A stretch of 46,675 nucleotides of DNA from Mariniphaga sp. (GTDB lineage Bacteria; Bacteroidota; Bacteroidia; Bacteroidales; Prolixibacteraceae). The position numbers were made by a program, and so were the translations under genes. Positions 26,179-34,340 of this stretch are shown in pieces (the first letter of the stretch is position 1; each line of letters begins with the position of its first letter). A model generated the notes under the pieces. It was not told the origin of the DNA. It made no database searches and worked only from the letters and a program-made list of their open reading frames with translations. The stretch spans positions 1-46,675 of the forward strand of contig JAHYIT010000025.1 of NCBI GenBank assembly GCA_019429205.1. Reading direction: 5' to 3'.

Positions 26179-27180
26179 ATGTACTTTGAGAATGACATAC
26201 ATGAACTTATAGTCAAATTGTTTGCTGGTGAAGCATCTCCGGCGGAAAAAGCAAAAATTGATGACTGGTTAAACAACAACCAGCAAAACAAAATTCTGTT
26301 CAACAACTTGAAAGACATTTGGATAAATGCCGAATCAGGGGATCTTCCTGAAGGTTATGATGTTGAAGAAGCAATCCGTAATTTTATTCATAAAACCAGG
26401 TCATTAAGTGAAAGTAATAACAGAAAACCGCGTATATACAGCATTTTACGATATGCTGCTGTTTTTCTTTTGGCATTGGCAATTCCGGTTACCTGGTGGC
26501 TTGCCCAAAAACCTGGCACACCATCTGCCGAAGCTTTTACCACAATTTTATGTGCGTACGGCGACAGAACTTCCATTGTATTGCCCGACAGTTCGTTCGT
26601 TTGGTTAAACTCAGGAAGCGAGATTACTTTCAGTAATAATTTTGACAACGGTTCACGTCAGCTTTTTTTGATAGGAGAAGCCTATTTTTCAGTGAAAAAA
26701 AATCCTGAAAATCCATTTATTGTAAATACCTCCGATATGAATGTTAAAGTTTTGGGTACTGAGTTTAACTTTAAAGCCTATTCAGATGAAGAAGCTGTCG
26801 CCGTTACACTGGTAACCGGGAGCCTTCAGGTTAATAACAGTCGGGAAATGGCTATGGTAACTCCAGGACAAAAACTTATTTACGAAAAAGTAACCCACAC
26901 CATATCAATTGAAAATTTATCAGATTTGGCGCCAGAAACAGAATGGATTAACGGCCGTTTGGTTTTCCGAAACGAATCTTTGGAAGAATTGGAACGAAAA
27001 CTGGAAAGGTGGTTCGATGTTGAAATTGAATTTGCTGATGATCAGGTAAAACAACGCCGTTTTTCAGGCACCCTGGAACGTGAAAGTATTCTCGAAGTCA
27101 TCTCCTATTTTGGAACTTCACAATATGTAGATTACTCTATTGCAGGCAATATCATTACTTTTTTCTCCGAAGTTCATTAA
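26179..27180 (+). CDS. FecR-family anti-sigma factor
   Basis: 333 residues from the ATG at 26179 (MYFENDIHELIVKLFAGEAS); the 30 codons upstream overlap the candidate promoter and look non-coding. Order: cytoplasmic N-terminal anti-sigma helices (~1-75, typical GEASPAEKAKIDDWL), transmembrane helix ~88-109 (YAAVFLLALAIPVTWWLA), periplasmic FecR domain ~120-215 (GDRTSIVLPDSSFVWLNSGSEI, FIVNTSDMNVKVLGTEFN), and a C-terminal DUF4974-like domain ~255-330 (ELERKLERWFDVEIEF). It holds an ECF sigma factor inactive until an STN-type receptor signals through the periplasm. No sigma gene is adjacent; the one at 2123 is the only candidate in view. The STN-bearing SusC follows 170 nt downstream. Confidence 0.93.
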   Translation: MYFENDIHELIVKLFAGEASPAEKAKIDDWLNNNQQNKILFNNLKDIWINAESGDLPEGYDVEEAIRNFIHKTRSLSESNNRKPRIYSILRYAAVFLLALAIPVTWWLAQKPGTPSAEAFTTILCAYGDRTSIVLPDSSFVWLNSGSEITFSNNFDNGSRQLFLIGEAYFSVKKNPENPFIVNTSDMNVKVLGTEFNFKAYSDEEAVAVTLVTGSLQVNNSREMAMVTPGQKLIYEKVTHTISIENLSDLAPETEWINGRLVFRNESLEELERKLERWFDVEIEFADDQVKQRRFSGTLERESILEVISYFGTSQYVDYSIAGNIITFFSEVH

Positions 27181-27350
27181 ATTAGAAAATCTTAACTTCA
27201 TTGCCTGAAAACAGTAACAAGGCAAAATGTCAGTTATTTCTTTCAGATAGTTCTTCAAATCAAGGCATAACCAAAATTCTTTTTTAATTTTATCGGGTTA
27301 AAACGATAAAACGGGCAGAAAACAAAAACTGGCAAAAAATAATCTCGGTT

Positions 27351-30300
27351 ATGAAACTTTCCAGGCTATTTATTCTGGTAATTATTTTACATATTTCTAA
27401 TACGGTCTGGTCGCAAAACACAAACCTTACCTTAAAACGTAACGACATTTCGCTTCAGGAAATATTCAATACCATTGAAAAAGAAACCTACTATCGTTTT
27501 TTTTACAACAATGATGAAGTTGACGTTTCAAAAATCATAGATATTGATATCTCAAATAAGCCTGTGGAAGAGGTTCTGAAACAAGTTTTTAAAGATCTTC
27601 CCTACACATTCAGAGAATTTGAAAATAACCTGATTTTGATAGAATCGGTCTCAGCATCTTCTGAAAGTACTGATAATATCCCATTTGACAGACATCAGAA
27701 AAAAGAAATTACAGGTTTAGTAACTGACAAATCAGGCAGTCCTTTACCTGGTGTTACAGTTACCGTGGAGGGCACTAATTCGGGCACAATTACCAACGCC
27801 AACGGGGAGTTTTCTTTAGCTCTTCCTTCCAGTGCAAAAATACTTACCTTTTCATTTGTTGGAATGAGAACACAAAATATTCTGGTAGAGGATAAATTGA
27901 CATACCGGGTTATTCTAATTGACGAAGCCATCGGACTTGAAGAAATTGTGGTAATTGGCTATGGTTCAATTAAAAAATCGGATTTAACAGGTTCTGTCGC
28001 TGTTGTATCTTCCGACGAATTAAACAAATTTCCAATCAGTGATTTTACACGGGCATTGCAGGGAAGGGCTCCGGGTGTTATGGTAGCCCAGTCGGGTGTT
28101 CCCGGTGCGGCAGCTCAAATCAGGGTTCGGGGAATAGGTTCCATCAATCAGACATCCGGACCCATTTATGTAATTGATGGTGTTATAACCAACAACCTTT
28201 TAAATATCGATCCTGCTGACATAGAAGGCATCCAGGTATTAAAAGATGCTTCAGCAGCAGCAATTTACGGTGCCGATGGTGCCAACGGAGTAATAATTGT
28301 TTCAACCCGACGCGGAGAAAAAGGAAAGCCAAAAATTTCTTTATCAAGCTTTTTCACCCTAAACCGGGTGCCAAAAAAAATGGAGATTATGAATGCCAGC
28401 GAATACAGTTCGTTTTATTCCAGGCTTTTAACTGAAAATAATATTACAAAGCCCCTTGCCTATACTGAAGAATTCAGGCAGTGGTATTATGGAGAAGGAT
28501 GGCAAAACGGAACCGACTGGCAGAACGAAATTACCAGAATTGCGCCGGCTCATAACCACAATGTACGGATTTCAGGTGGTGGTGAAGGTTCAAATTATTC
28601 TGTTTCGGCCAATTATTTTAAAGAAAATGGCATCCTGCTTTCAACTGATGCTGAAAGGTTTAATTTACGTGCAAATTCCGATTTCAAATTAGGGAAATTC
28701 ATTAAAATTGGAGAAACAATAAGCCTCACGCGATTGATTTCACAAAATGCAAGTGTACACGAAGGCAATCCCTGGCATATATCGCTTATTACTTCGCCTT
28801 TGATGCGTGTGCACAATGCGAACAACAAAGGTGGTTTTGAAGGCCCGCAAATCCCTTTCGAATATATGGGACCAACCGGAGAACCCGAAATTGTGGTAAA
28901 TACCGGTTTTAATGATAAGGTAAATCCCAGGGCGCCGCTTGAACTTGGAGATTTCCGAAGCTACCAGAACAATGTACTTGCCAGTATGTACGTGGAAGCC
29001 AAAGTTTTAAAATGGTTTACTTTCAGAACAATGCCATCTGTTGATTTTAGTTCGGTCCGCCAGAAAAACTGGTTTCCTGCTTTTGACCTCGGTGTAAGAA
29101 GCCGCAACCAGGCCCAGTTAAATGAAAGTTATAACGAAGGTATGACCCTTTCTCTCGAAAACCAGTTAACTTTTAACAAAACCTTCAAAAAACACCAGAT
29201 TACTGCTACTGCGGTTCATCATGTCAGAAAAAGTGAAAATAACATTATTGAAGCTACTGCACAAGGGTTTCCGTATGAGCAACTTAATGTTATCAGCCAG
29301 TCGTACGAGGAGGGGCGTCAGGTCAGAGGCACGTTTAATCCGTTTGCTTCCGAATCGTACCTCGGAAGAATTATTTACAATTATGAAAACAAGTATTTGT
29401 TTACAGGTAGTATCCGTCGCGACGGCAATTCACGTTTTGGACCTCAAAACCGCTGGGGTACCTTCCCTTCCCTTTCTGTTGCATGGAAAGTGAATGAAGA
29501 TTTCCTGAAAAATCTGGAGCAAATTTCGATGCTGAAGATGCGTTTTGGCTGGGGAAGAACCGGAAATTCAAATATTGGCAGTTTCCAATACATGTCCCTG
29601 CTGGATGGTTTTAGTAATTTTTCTCCTGTTTTTGGAATCAATCAGCACATGGTTCCTGCATTAAATGTGATTCACAGTTTTGGAAACCCATATATTAAAT
29701 GGGAAGCCGCTGAAATGCTGAACCTGGGTATGGATTTAAATCTGTTTGACAACAAAATTCAGTTTATCCTTGAATATTTTATTAAAAACCAAGATGATCT
29801 TCTGGTAAAAATTCCCATGTCGGCAGCTTACGGCAGGGTTTCCGGAGCCGGAGATCCTTGGGTAAATCTTGGGGAGTTGCAAAACAAAGGGTTTGAATTT
29901 ACCGGTATTTACCGCAAAATGGAAGGTGCATTAAACTACAATGTATCTGCCCATTTTTCTACCATAAAAAATCAGGTAAAATATGTTCCCGGGGAAATTC
30001 TGTCAGGAAATAATCTCACTTTAACAGGACATTCCATCGGAAGCTTTTACGGGTATGTAGCCGAAAGAATACTGACCGGTTCCGATTTCGATGCATCAGG
30101 CAATTACCAACACGCTTTGCCAGCCACTGGAATTCCATCTCCCGGCGATTTAAAATTTAAAGACCTCAATAACGACGGCATCATAAACGATTTGGACAGA
30201 ACCATTATTGGAAAAGCGGTCCCGGATTTTAGCTACAGTCTTAACATCGAAGCTTTCTGGAAAAACATCGACTTTTCTGTTTTCATATTTGGTTTGCAGA

Positions 30301-30731
30301 ATTTTGATGTTTATAATCACCTCAGAGCCGACATTGAAGGTTTTTCGTCTCAGGACCTGGGCCACAACAAACTGAAAGATTTTGCAGTTAACTACTATAC
30401 TCCCGAGCGTTCTTCCACCAGATACGTCAGGGCCGATTTGAACAATACAAACCAAAACAACCGCCCTTCTTCCTGGTTTCTCGAAAAAGGCTCTTTCCTC
30501 CGGTTAAAAGACATCCAGATCGGGTATTCGGTACCTCTGAAACATACAATTCCATTGGGAATAGCTCAGGCTCGTGTTTTTTTGAGCGCAACCAACACGC
30601 TTACATTTACCGGATATACCGGCCGTGACCCGGAAGTCCCGACAATCAGTGATCCGCTCAACCCTGGAAATGATAACGGAACCTATCCAATGCCACGCTC
30701 AGTTACTGCCGGTGTTCAAATTGGTTTTTAA
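27351..30731 (+). CDS. SusC-type TonB-dependent receptor with STN signalling domain (transducer type), no SusD partner
   Basis: 1126 residues. Signal peptide to ~21 (VWSQ), then an STN/secretin-N domain at ~23-105 (LKRNDISLQEIFNTIEKE, SNKPVEEVLKQVF), a carboxypeptidase-regulatory-like sandwich ~118-200 (EITGLVTDKSGSPLPGVTV), plug ~205-320 (VVIGYGSIKKSDLTGS, VLKDASAAAIYG) and barrel to the C-terminus (TAGVQIGF). The STN domain is what contacts FecR in TonB-dependent signal transduction. Relative to the SusC at 4608 the plug and barrel are clearly paralogous, but the nucleotide sequence differs at many third positions, so the duplication is not recent. No SusD follows; the next gene is a serine hydrolase. 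I infer a dedicated glycan sensor for the locus, possibly sharing the SusD at 7774. Confidence 0.93.
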   Translation: MKLSRLFILVIILHISNTVWSQNTNLTLKRNDISLQEIFNTIEKETYYRFFYNNDEVDVSKIIDIDISNKPVEEVLKQVFKDLPYTFREFENNLILIESVSASSESTDNIPFDRHQKKEITGLVTDKSGSPLPGVTVTVEGTNSGTITNANGEFSLALPSSAKILTFSFVGMRTQNILVEDKLTYRVILIDEAIGLEEIVVIGYGSIKKSDLTGSVAVVSSDELNKFPISDFTRALQGRAPGVMVAQSGVPGAAAQIRVRGIGSINQTSGPIYVIDGVITNNLLNIDPADIEGIQVLKDASAAAIYGADGANGVIIVSTRRGEKGKPKISLSSFFTLNRVPKKMEIMNASEYSSFYSRLLTENNITKPLAYTEEFRQWYYGEGWQNGTDWQNEITRIAPAHNHNVRISGGGEGSNYSVSANYFKENGILLSTDAERFNLRANSDFKLGKFIKIGETISLTRLISQNASVHEGNPWHISLITSPLMRVHNANNKGGFEGPQIPFEYMGPTGEPEIVVNTGFNDKVNPRAPLELGDFRSYQNNVLASMYVEAKVLKWFTFRTMPSVDFSSVRQKNWFPAFDLGVRSRNQAQLNESYNEGMTLSLENQLTFNKTFKKHQITATAVHHVRKSENNIIEATAQGFPYEQLNVISQSYEEGRQVRGTFNPFASESYLGRIIYNYENKYLFTGSIRRDGNSRFGPQNRWGTFPSLSVAWKVNEDFLKNLEQISMLKMRFGWGRTGNSNIGSFQYMSLLDGFSNFSPVFGINQHMVPALNVIHSFGNPYIKWEAAEMLNLGMDLNLFDNKIQFILEYFIKNQDDLLVKIPMSAAYGRVSGAGDPWVNLGELQNKGFEFTGIYRKMEGALNYNVSAHFSTIKNQVKYVPGEILSGNNLTLTGHSIGSFYGYVAERILTGSDFDASGNYQHALPATGIPSPGDLKFKDLNNDGIINDLDRTIIGKAVPDFSYSLNIEAFWKNIDFSVFIFGLQNFDVYNHLRADIEGFSSQDLGHNKLKDFAVNYYTPERSSTRYVRADLNNTNQNNRPSSWFLEKGSFLRLKDIQIGYSVPLKHTIPLGIAQARVFLSATNTLTFTGYTGRDPEVPTISDPLNPGNDNGTYPMPRSVTAGVQIGF

Positions 30732-30773
30732 ATTATGATATCTATTTTTTTAATGTTAATTTTCTGCCTGTAG

Positions 30774-30794
30774 ATACAAGTTTTTTGTATTTTT
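30774..30794 (+). terminator. Weak candidate terminator after the STN receptor
   Basis: A 6-bp AT-rich stem (ATACAA at 30774-30779, TTGTAT at 30785-30790), 5-nt loop, then TTTT. It is low in stability, but rightly placed 43 nt after the stop. Confidence 0.3.
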
Positions 30795-30911
30795 CAGCAA
30801 AATTATCAGCAAGTTCTTCAAAATTGAACAATTGCAGCGATTTATTTGGAATACTGCTCAATATCAAGTTGGATTCCCTTACAATTTTGTAAAACCAAAT
30901 AAAATATTTGT

Positions 30912-32207
30912 ATGATGAACCGATTCATTCTCTTATTTATGATTCTGTTCCTTGGAACAGATTTGACCGCCCAAACCAAATCCATCCAAAAATCGCCTGT
31001 TTTAGAAGAAGCTTCACCCGAAAGTGTTGGGATTTCGACTGAAAGACTGGCAAGAATTGACCAAATGTGTGAAGATGCTGTTGCTGAAGGCCAGGTTCCC
31101 GGAATTGTTTCGCTGGTTGCCCGCGATGGTAAAATTGTGCACTGGAAAGCTTACGGAATGGCCGAAAATGAAAAAAATCGACAACTAAAACGCGATGACA
31201 TTTTTCGTATTGCTTCACAAACCAAAGCCATTACTTCCACCGCTGTTATGATGTTGTGGGAAGAAGGGAAATTCCGGCTCGACGACCCCATTTCCAAATA
31301 CATTCCGGAGTTTAAAAATCCGCAGGTTCTGAATTCATTTAAATACAGTGATACAACATGGACCGGAATTCCCGCCAGTAGCGAAATTACGATACGGCAC
31401 TTGCTCACCCACACATCGGGAATCGGTTACGGAGTAATCGACCGCGACGAACGGATGAAAATGATTTATCAAAAGGCCGGTGTAACCGACCTTTTCACCA
31501 CCGAAAACATTACTATTGAAGAAAGTGTAAAAAAGCTGGCCAAATTGCCGCTCCATCATCATCCGGGCGAAAAATACACTTACAGCGAAGGACTCGATGT
31601 TATGGGATATTTTATTGAAGTGGTTTCAGGAATGTCGTTCGATGAGTTCCTGAAAACCCGGATTTTCGATCCACTCGGAATGGGCGACACCCGCTTTTAT
31701 TTCCCGGAGTCAAATGCCGACCGTTTGGTTGCAGTTCAGCACAAAGTGGGGGGAGACTGGAAAAAATACCCGGTTACATTTTACGATACCGATTATCCGG
31801 TGAAAGGAGCGAAAACATTCTTCTCGGGCGGGGCCGGACTTTCGAGCACAGCAAAAGATTATGCCATCTTCCTGCAAATGTACCTCAACGGTGGAGAATA
31901 CAACGGGGTTCGTTTGTTAAGCCGTACAACGGTACGAAGCATTATGGGAAACCAAACCGGTGAATTATTTGGGGGAAGTGAAAAATATTACGGCCTTGCA
32001 TTTGGCGTAGTTACCCCTGAAGGACAAGACAAAAGCGGAATAGGCAGCACCGGGACCTTCGACTGGGGCGGCTATTTCAACACTCAGTATTTTGCCGACC
32101 CCGAAGAAAATGTAATTGGTATCATTATGAAACAAACCCAGGGGCCTACAAACGACCAGACTGGCTGGAAATTCAGGCAGTTGGTTTTTCAAACTATCGA
32201 TGATTAA
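30912..32207 (+). CDS. Exported serine hydrolase of the beta-lactamase/esterase family
   Basis: 431 residues (two consecutive ATGs at 30912 and 30915). A signal peptide (FILLFMILFLGTDLTAQ) is followed by a class C beta-lactamase-like fold. The SxxK motif is ASQTK with Ser102 and Lys105; the tyrosine motif is YTYSEG around residue 220; HTSGIGYG follows the usual LLTHTSG pattern. In Bacteroidota such proteins are mostly esterases or peptidases of unknown substrate rather than antibiotic resistance enzymes. It lies 10 nt before deoC and about 180 nt after the STN receptor, so it could belong to either group. The family is sure; the substrate is not. Confidence 0.88.
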   Translation: MMNRFILLFMILFLGTDLTAQTKSIQKSPVLEEASPESVGISTERLARIDQMCEDAVAEGQVPGIVSLVARDGKIVHWKAYGMAENEKNRQLKRDDIFRIASQTKAITSTAVMMLWEEGKFRLDDPISKYIPEFKNPQVLNSFKYSDTTWTGIPASSEITIRHLLTHTSGIGYGVIDRDERMKMIYQKAGVTDLFTTENITIEESVKKLAKLPLHHHPGEKYTYSEGLDVMGYFIEVVSGMSFDEFLKTRIFDPLGMGDTRFYFPESNADRLVAVQHKVGGDWKKYPVTFYDTDYPVKGAKTFFSGGAGLSSTAKDYAIFLQMYLNGGEYNGVRLLSRTTVRSIMGNQTGELFGGSEKYYGLAFGVVTPEGQDKSGIGSTGTFDWGGYFNTQYFADPEENVIGIIMKQTQGPTNDQTGWKFRQLVFQTIDD

Positions 32208-32217
32208 ATTTTTTAAA

Positions 32218-32931
32218 ATGAGCAAAGTAAAAGAACTTGCAAAAATGATCGACCACTCTATACTTCATCCGACCATGACAGATGAAGATTTGCGCCGGGA
32301 GTGCGAAGTGGCTAAAAAGTATGATGTGGCCTCGGTTTGCGTGAAACCTTATGCCGTAAAACAAGCCGTTGAACTGCTCAAAGATTCGGATGTGCTGGTA
32401 GGTTGTGTTATCGGTTTCCCGGCAGGGAATTCGGCCATCGAAGTAAAAATGTTCGAAGCCGAAACTGCTTGCAACGACGGCGCGGTGGAAATCGACATGG
32501 TAATTAACATTGGGAAAGCATTACAGGGCGACTGGGATTACATTGAAAAAGAGATTGGTGCAGTAACCCAGAAATGCCATGAAATGGGCGCCATTGTAAA
32601 AGTTATTTTTGAAACCGATTATGTGACCAAAAAGGAAGACATTATCAAATTGTGCGAAATCTGTACAAGAGTGGATGCCGATTATGTAAAAACTTCCTCA
32701 GGTTTTGGTTTTGTTAAAGGTGATGCCGGCAAATATTCATATACAGGCGCAACCATCCCCAATCTTGAGTTGATGAAAAAAAGTGTTGGCCCGGGGGTAA
32801 AAGTAAAAGCCGCAGGCGGTGTGCGCACACTCGATGGTTTACTGGCTGTTCAAAAAGCCGGTTGTTCGCGGTGCGGCGCCACTGCAACAGTTGCAATGTT
32901 GGAGGAGGCAAAAAAACGGTTTGGAAACTAA
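32218..32931 (+). CDS. deoC: Deoxyribose-phosphate aldolase
   Basis: 237 residues from the ATG at 32218 (MSKVKELAKMIDHS); an in-frame ATG at 32200 would overlap the previous gene. It cleaves 2-deoxyribose 5-phosphate to glyceraldehyde 3-phosphate and acetaldehyde in the cytoplasm. The TIM-barrel landmarks are intact: EIDMVINIG with Asp93, YVKTSSGFG with the Schiff-base Lys158, and VKAAGGVRT with Lys197. The C-terminal GCSRCGATATVAML differs from the common GASRIGTS phosphate loop, a variation seen in a DeoC subgroup. It is probably co-transcribed with the upstream serine hydrolase; the two have no obvious biochemical link. Confidence 0.93.
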   Translation: MSKVKELAKMIDHSILHPTMTDEDLRRECEVAKKYDVASVCVKPYAVKQAVELLKDSDVLVGCVIGFPAGNSAIEVKMFEAETACNDGAVEIDMVINIGKALQGDWDYIEKEIGAVTQKCHEMGAIVKVIFETDYVTKKEDIIKLCEICTRVDADYVKTSSGFGFVKGDAGKYSYTGATIPNLELMKKSVGPGVKVKAAGGVRTLDGLLAVQKAGCSRCGATATVAMLEEAKKRFGN

Positions 32932-33005
32932 AAATCACCATGCTGAGTGACAGATTCACTTCAGGCATAAAATTTTACCTTGAAATAAACCGGAAGAAAA
33001 AGATT

Positions 33006-33371
33006 TTAACGGGACGAAACTACCAGTTTTTTAACCACAACTTTATTTTCGGTGGTTTTTACCCGAACAAAATATATTCCGTTGGGAATTTCGTTTAGTA
33101 ACAACAAATATTTCGGAGTTCCAAATTCAATTTTACGCGAAATTACCTCTTTCCCGGCAATATCAATTAACCTGATTTCCTGGAATTCGCCGGTATTCAT
33201 TTCAAGGATAATTCGTCCGGTTTCGGTAGGATTTGGGTAAATTTTCAATTCAAAACGATTTTCCTGAGTTAAAGCGGGAGTATCTTGCTGAAAAAACAAA
33301 TTTCCCGGATTGCTGGTAAATCCGGTAAAGGTGAATACAAAAAACAGCATTAAAAGTATCAATCGTTTCAT
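33006..33371 (-). CDS. Tiny secreted protein made almost only of a T9SS sorting domain
   Basis: 121 residues from the ATG at 33369-33371 (MKRLILLMLFFVFTF); the open frame reaches 12 codons further upstream. After the signal peptide (to ~22) there are about 25 linker residues and then a complete type A sorting domain (KIYPNPTETGRIILEM, EIRLIDIAGKEVISRK, NGIYFVRVKTTENKVVVKKLVV). There is no cargo domain. It lies 12 nt upstream of nothing on its own strand and 12 nt downstream of kdsB, so it may be co-transcribed with kdsB. It could be a remnant of a larger secreted protein or a genuine small surface protein. Confidence 0.7.
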   Translation of the reverse strand: MKRLILLMLFFVFTFTGFTSNPGNLFFQQDTPALTQENRFELKIYPNPTETGRIILEMNTGEFQEIRLIDIAGKEVISRKIEFGTPKYLLLLNEIPNGIYFVRVKTTENKVVVKKLVVSSR

Positions 33372-33419
33372 GACCGAAAATTTACAAATTCTTAATCTGT
33401 TAAGCAAATTTTGTGCCTT

Positions 33420-34160
33420 TTATTTTAGGAGCCACTGTGCAGCCATTTGCAAATCCTCAGGCGTATCAATACCAATACTTTGAAACCGGGTTTCTGCAGT
33501 TTTTATGCGGTAGCCGTTTTCAAGCCACCTGAGTTGTTCCAGTGCCTCGGCCCCTTCGAGTTTCCCAGGGTTGAGCCGGGTAATTGATTGAAGGACTTCA
33601 CTTTTATAAGCGTACATGCCAATATGAGCCCAGAATTTATTGGCCAGCAACCAGCTGTTTTCCTTTTCGCCCCGAATATATGGAATCGAAAACCGGCTGA
33701 AATACAATGCATTTTGATTTATATCGAGAACCACTTTAGGCCGGTTCGGATTAAAAAGTTCTTCGGTTGAATCAATGGCTTTTACCAGCGTTGCAATTTC
33801 GGTTTTCCCGTCGAAACACGCCATTAATTGCCGGATTTGTTCTGCTTTTATAAATGGTTCATCTCCTTGTACATTAATAACTACATCAAATTCGGAATCT
33901 TTTTTTAACAACCTGGCCGCTTCGGCACAACGGTCGGTGCCACTGCGGTGTGTTGACTCTGTGTAAACCGCTTTTCCGCCAAAAGCTTCAACCGCATTAA
34001 AAATCCGGTCATCGTCAGTGGCCACCCAAACTTGGTCAAGTGCTTGCTTTACATTTTCATACACCCATTGAATTACGGGCTTTCCACCCAGCAAGGCCAG
34101 AGGTTTTCCGGGAAAACGGGTAGATTGGAAACGGGCAGGAATTAGAGCAATAAACCTCAT
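33420..34160 (-). CDS. kdsB: 3-deoxy-manno-octulosonate cytidylyltransferase
   Basis: 246 residues, the usual length. Activates Kdo with CTP to give CMP-Kdo for lipid A-core synthesis in the cytoplasm. The N-terminal nucleotide-binding segment ALIPARFQSTRFPGKPL, then VWVATDDDRI, THRSGTDRCAEA and NVQGDEPFI are all diagnostic; the C-terminus ends GIDTPEDLQMAAQWLL. It is transcribed from a good TAnnTTTG element at 34187-34194, divergent from the sigma-54 activator, and is followed by the tiny T9SS protein. Confidence 0.96.
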   Translation of the reverse strand: MRFIALIPARFQSTRFPGKPLALLGGKPVIQWVYENVKQALDQVWVATDDDRIFNAVEAFGGKAVYTESTHRSGTDRCAEAARLLKKDSEFDVVINVQGDEPFIKAEQIRQLMACFDGKTEIATLVKAIDSTEELFNPNRPKVVLDINQNALYFSRFSIPYIRGEKENSWLLANKFWAHIGMYAYKSEVLQSITRLNPGKLEGAEALEQLRWLENGYRIKTAETRFQSIGIDTPEDLQMAAQWLLK

Positions 34161-34186
34161 TCTTATAGTTTAAAAATTTTGCGTGC

Positions 34187-34194
34187 CAAAGATA
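34187..34194 (-). promoter_or_regulatory. -7 promoter element for kdsB
   Basis: The minus strand reads TATCTTTG, an exact TAnnTTTG match, 27 nt before the kdsB ATG in the divergent intergenic region. Confidence 0.65.
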
Positions 34195-34307
34195 ACGATT
34201 ATAAATACCCAATACTGAAATTGGTCAGAATATTGACAATCAGCCAACAGAAAAAACAAAAAAAGGTTAATTGAAAAGTGTGAGGGAATATTGCCGGCGA
34301 AAAATTG

Positions 34308-34315
34308 TAAATTTG
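34308..34315 (+). promoter_or_regulatory. -7 promoter element for the sigma-54 activator/lptE/secG run
   Basis: TAAATTTG, an exact TAnnTTTG match, 26 nt before the preferred ATG at 34341. It supports choosing this ATG over the upstream TTG at 34335, though both lie downstream of the element. Confidence 0.6.
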
Positions 34316-34340
34316 CACTCTTATTGAATTACAATTGACA

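Noticed and set aside
30912-32207. Beta-lactamase resistance gene
   Set aside because: The SxxK fold is shared with esterases and peptidases; the tyrosine motif and the context give no support for antibiotic hydrolysis.
32200-32217. Upstream ATG for DeoC overlapping the serine hydrolase
   Set aside because: It adds only MIKFFK, overlaps the previous stop, and DeoC proteins normally begin close to MIDHS as with the ATG at 32218.
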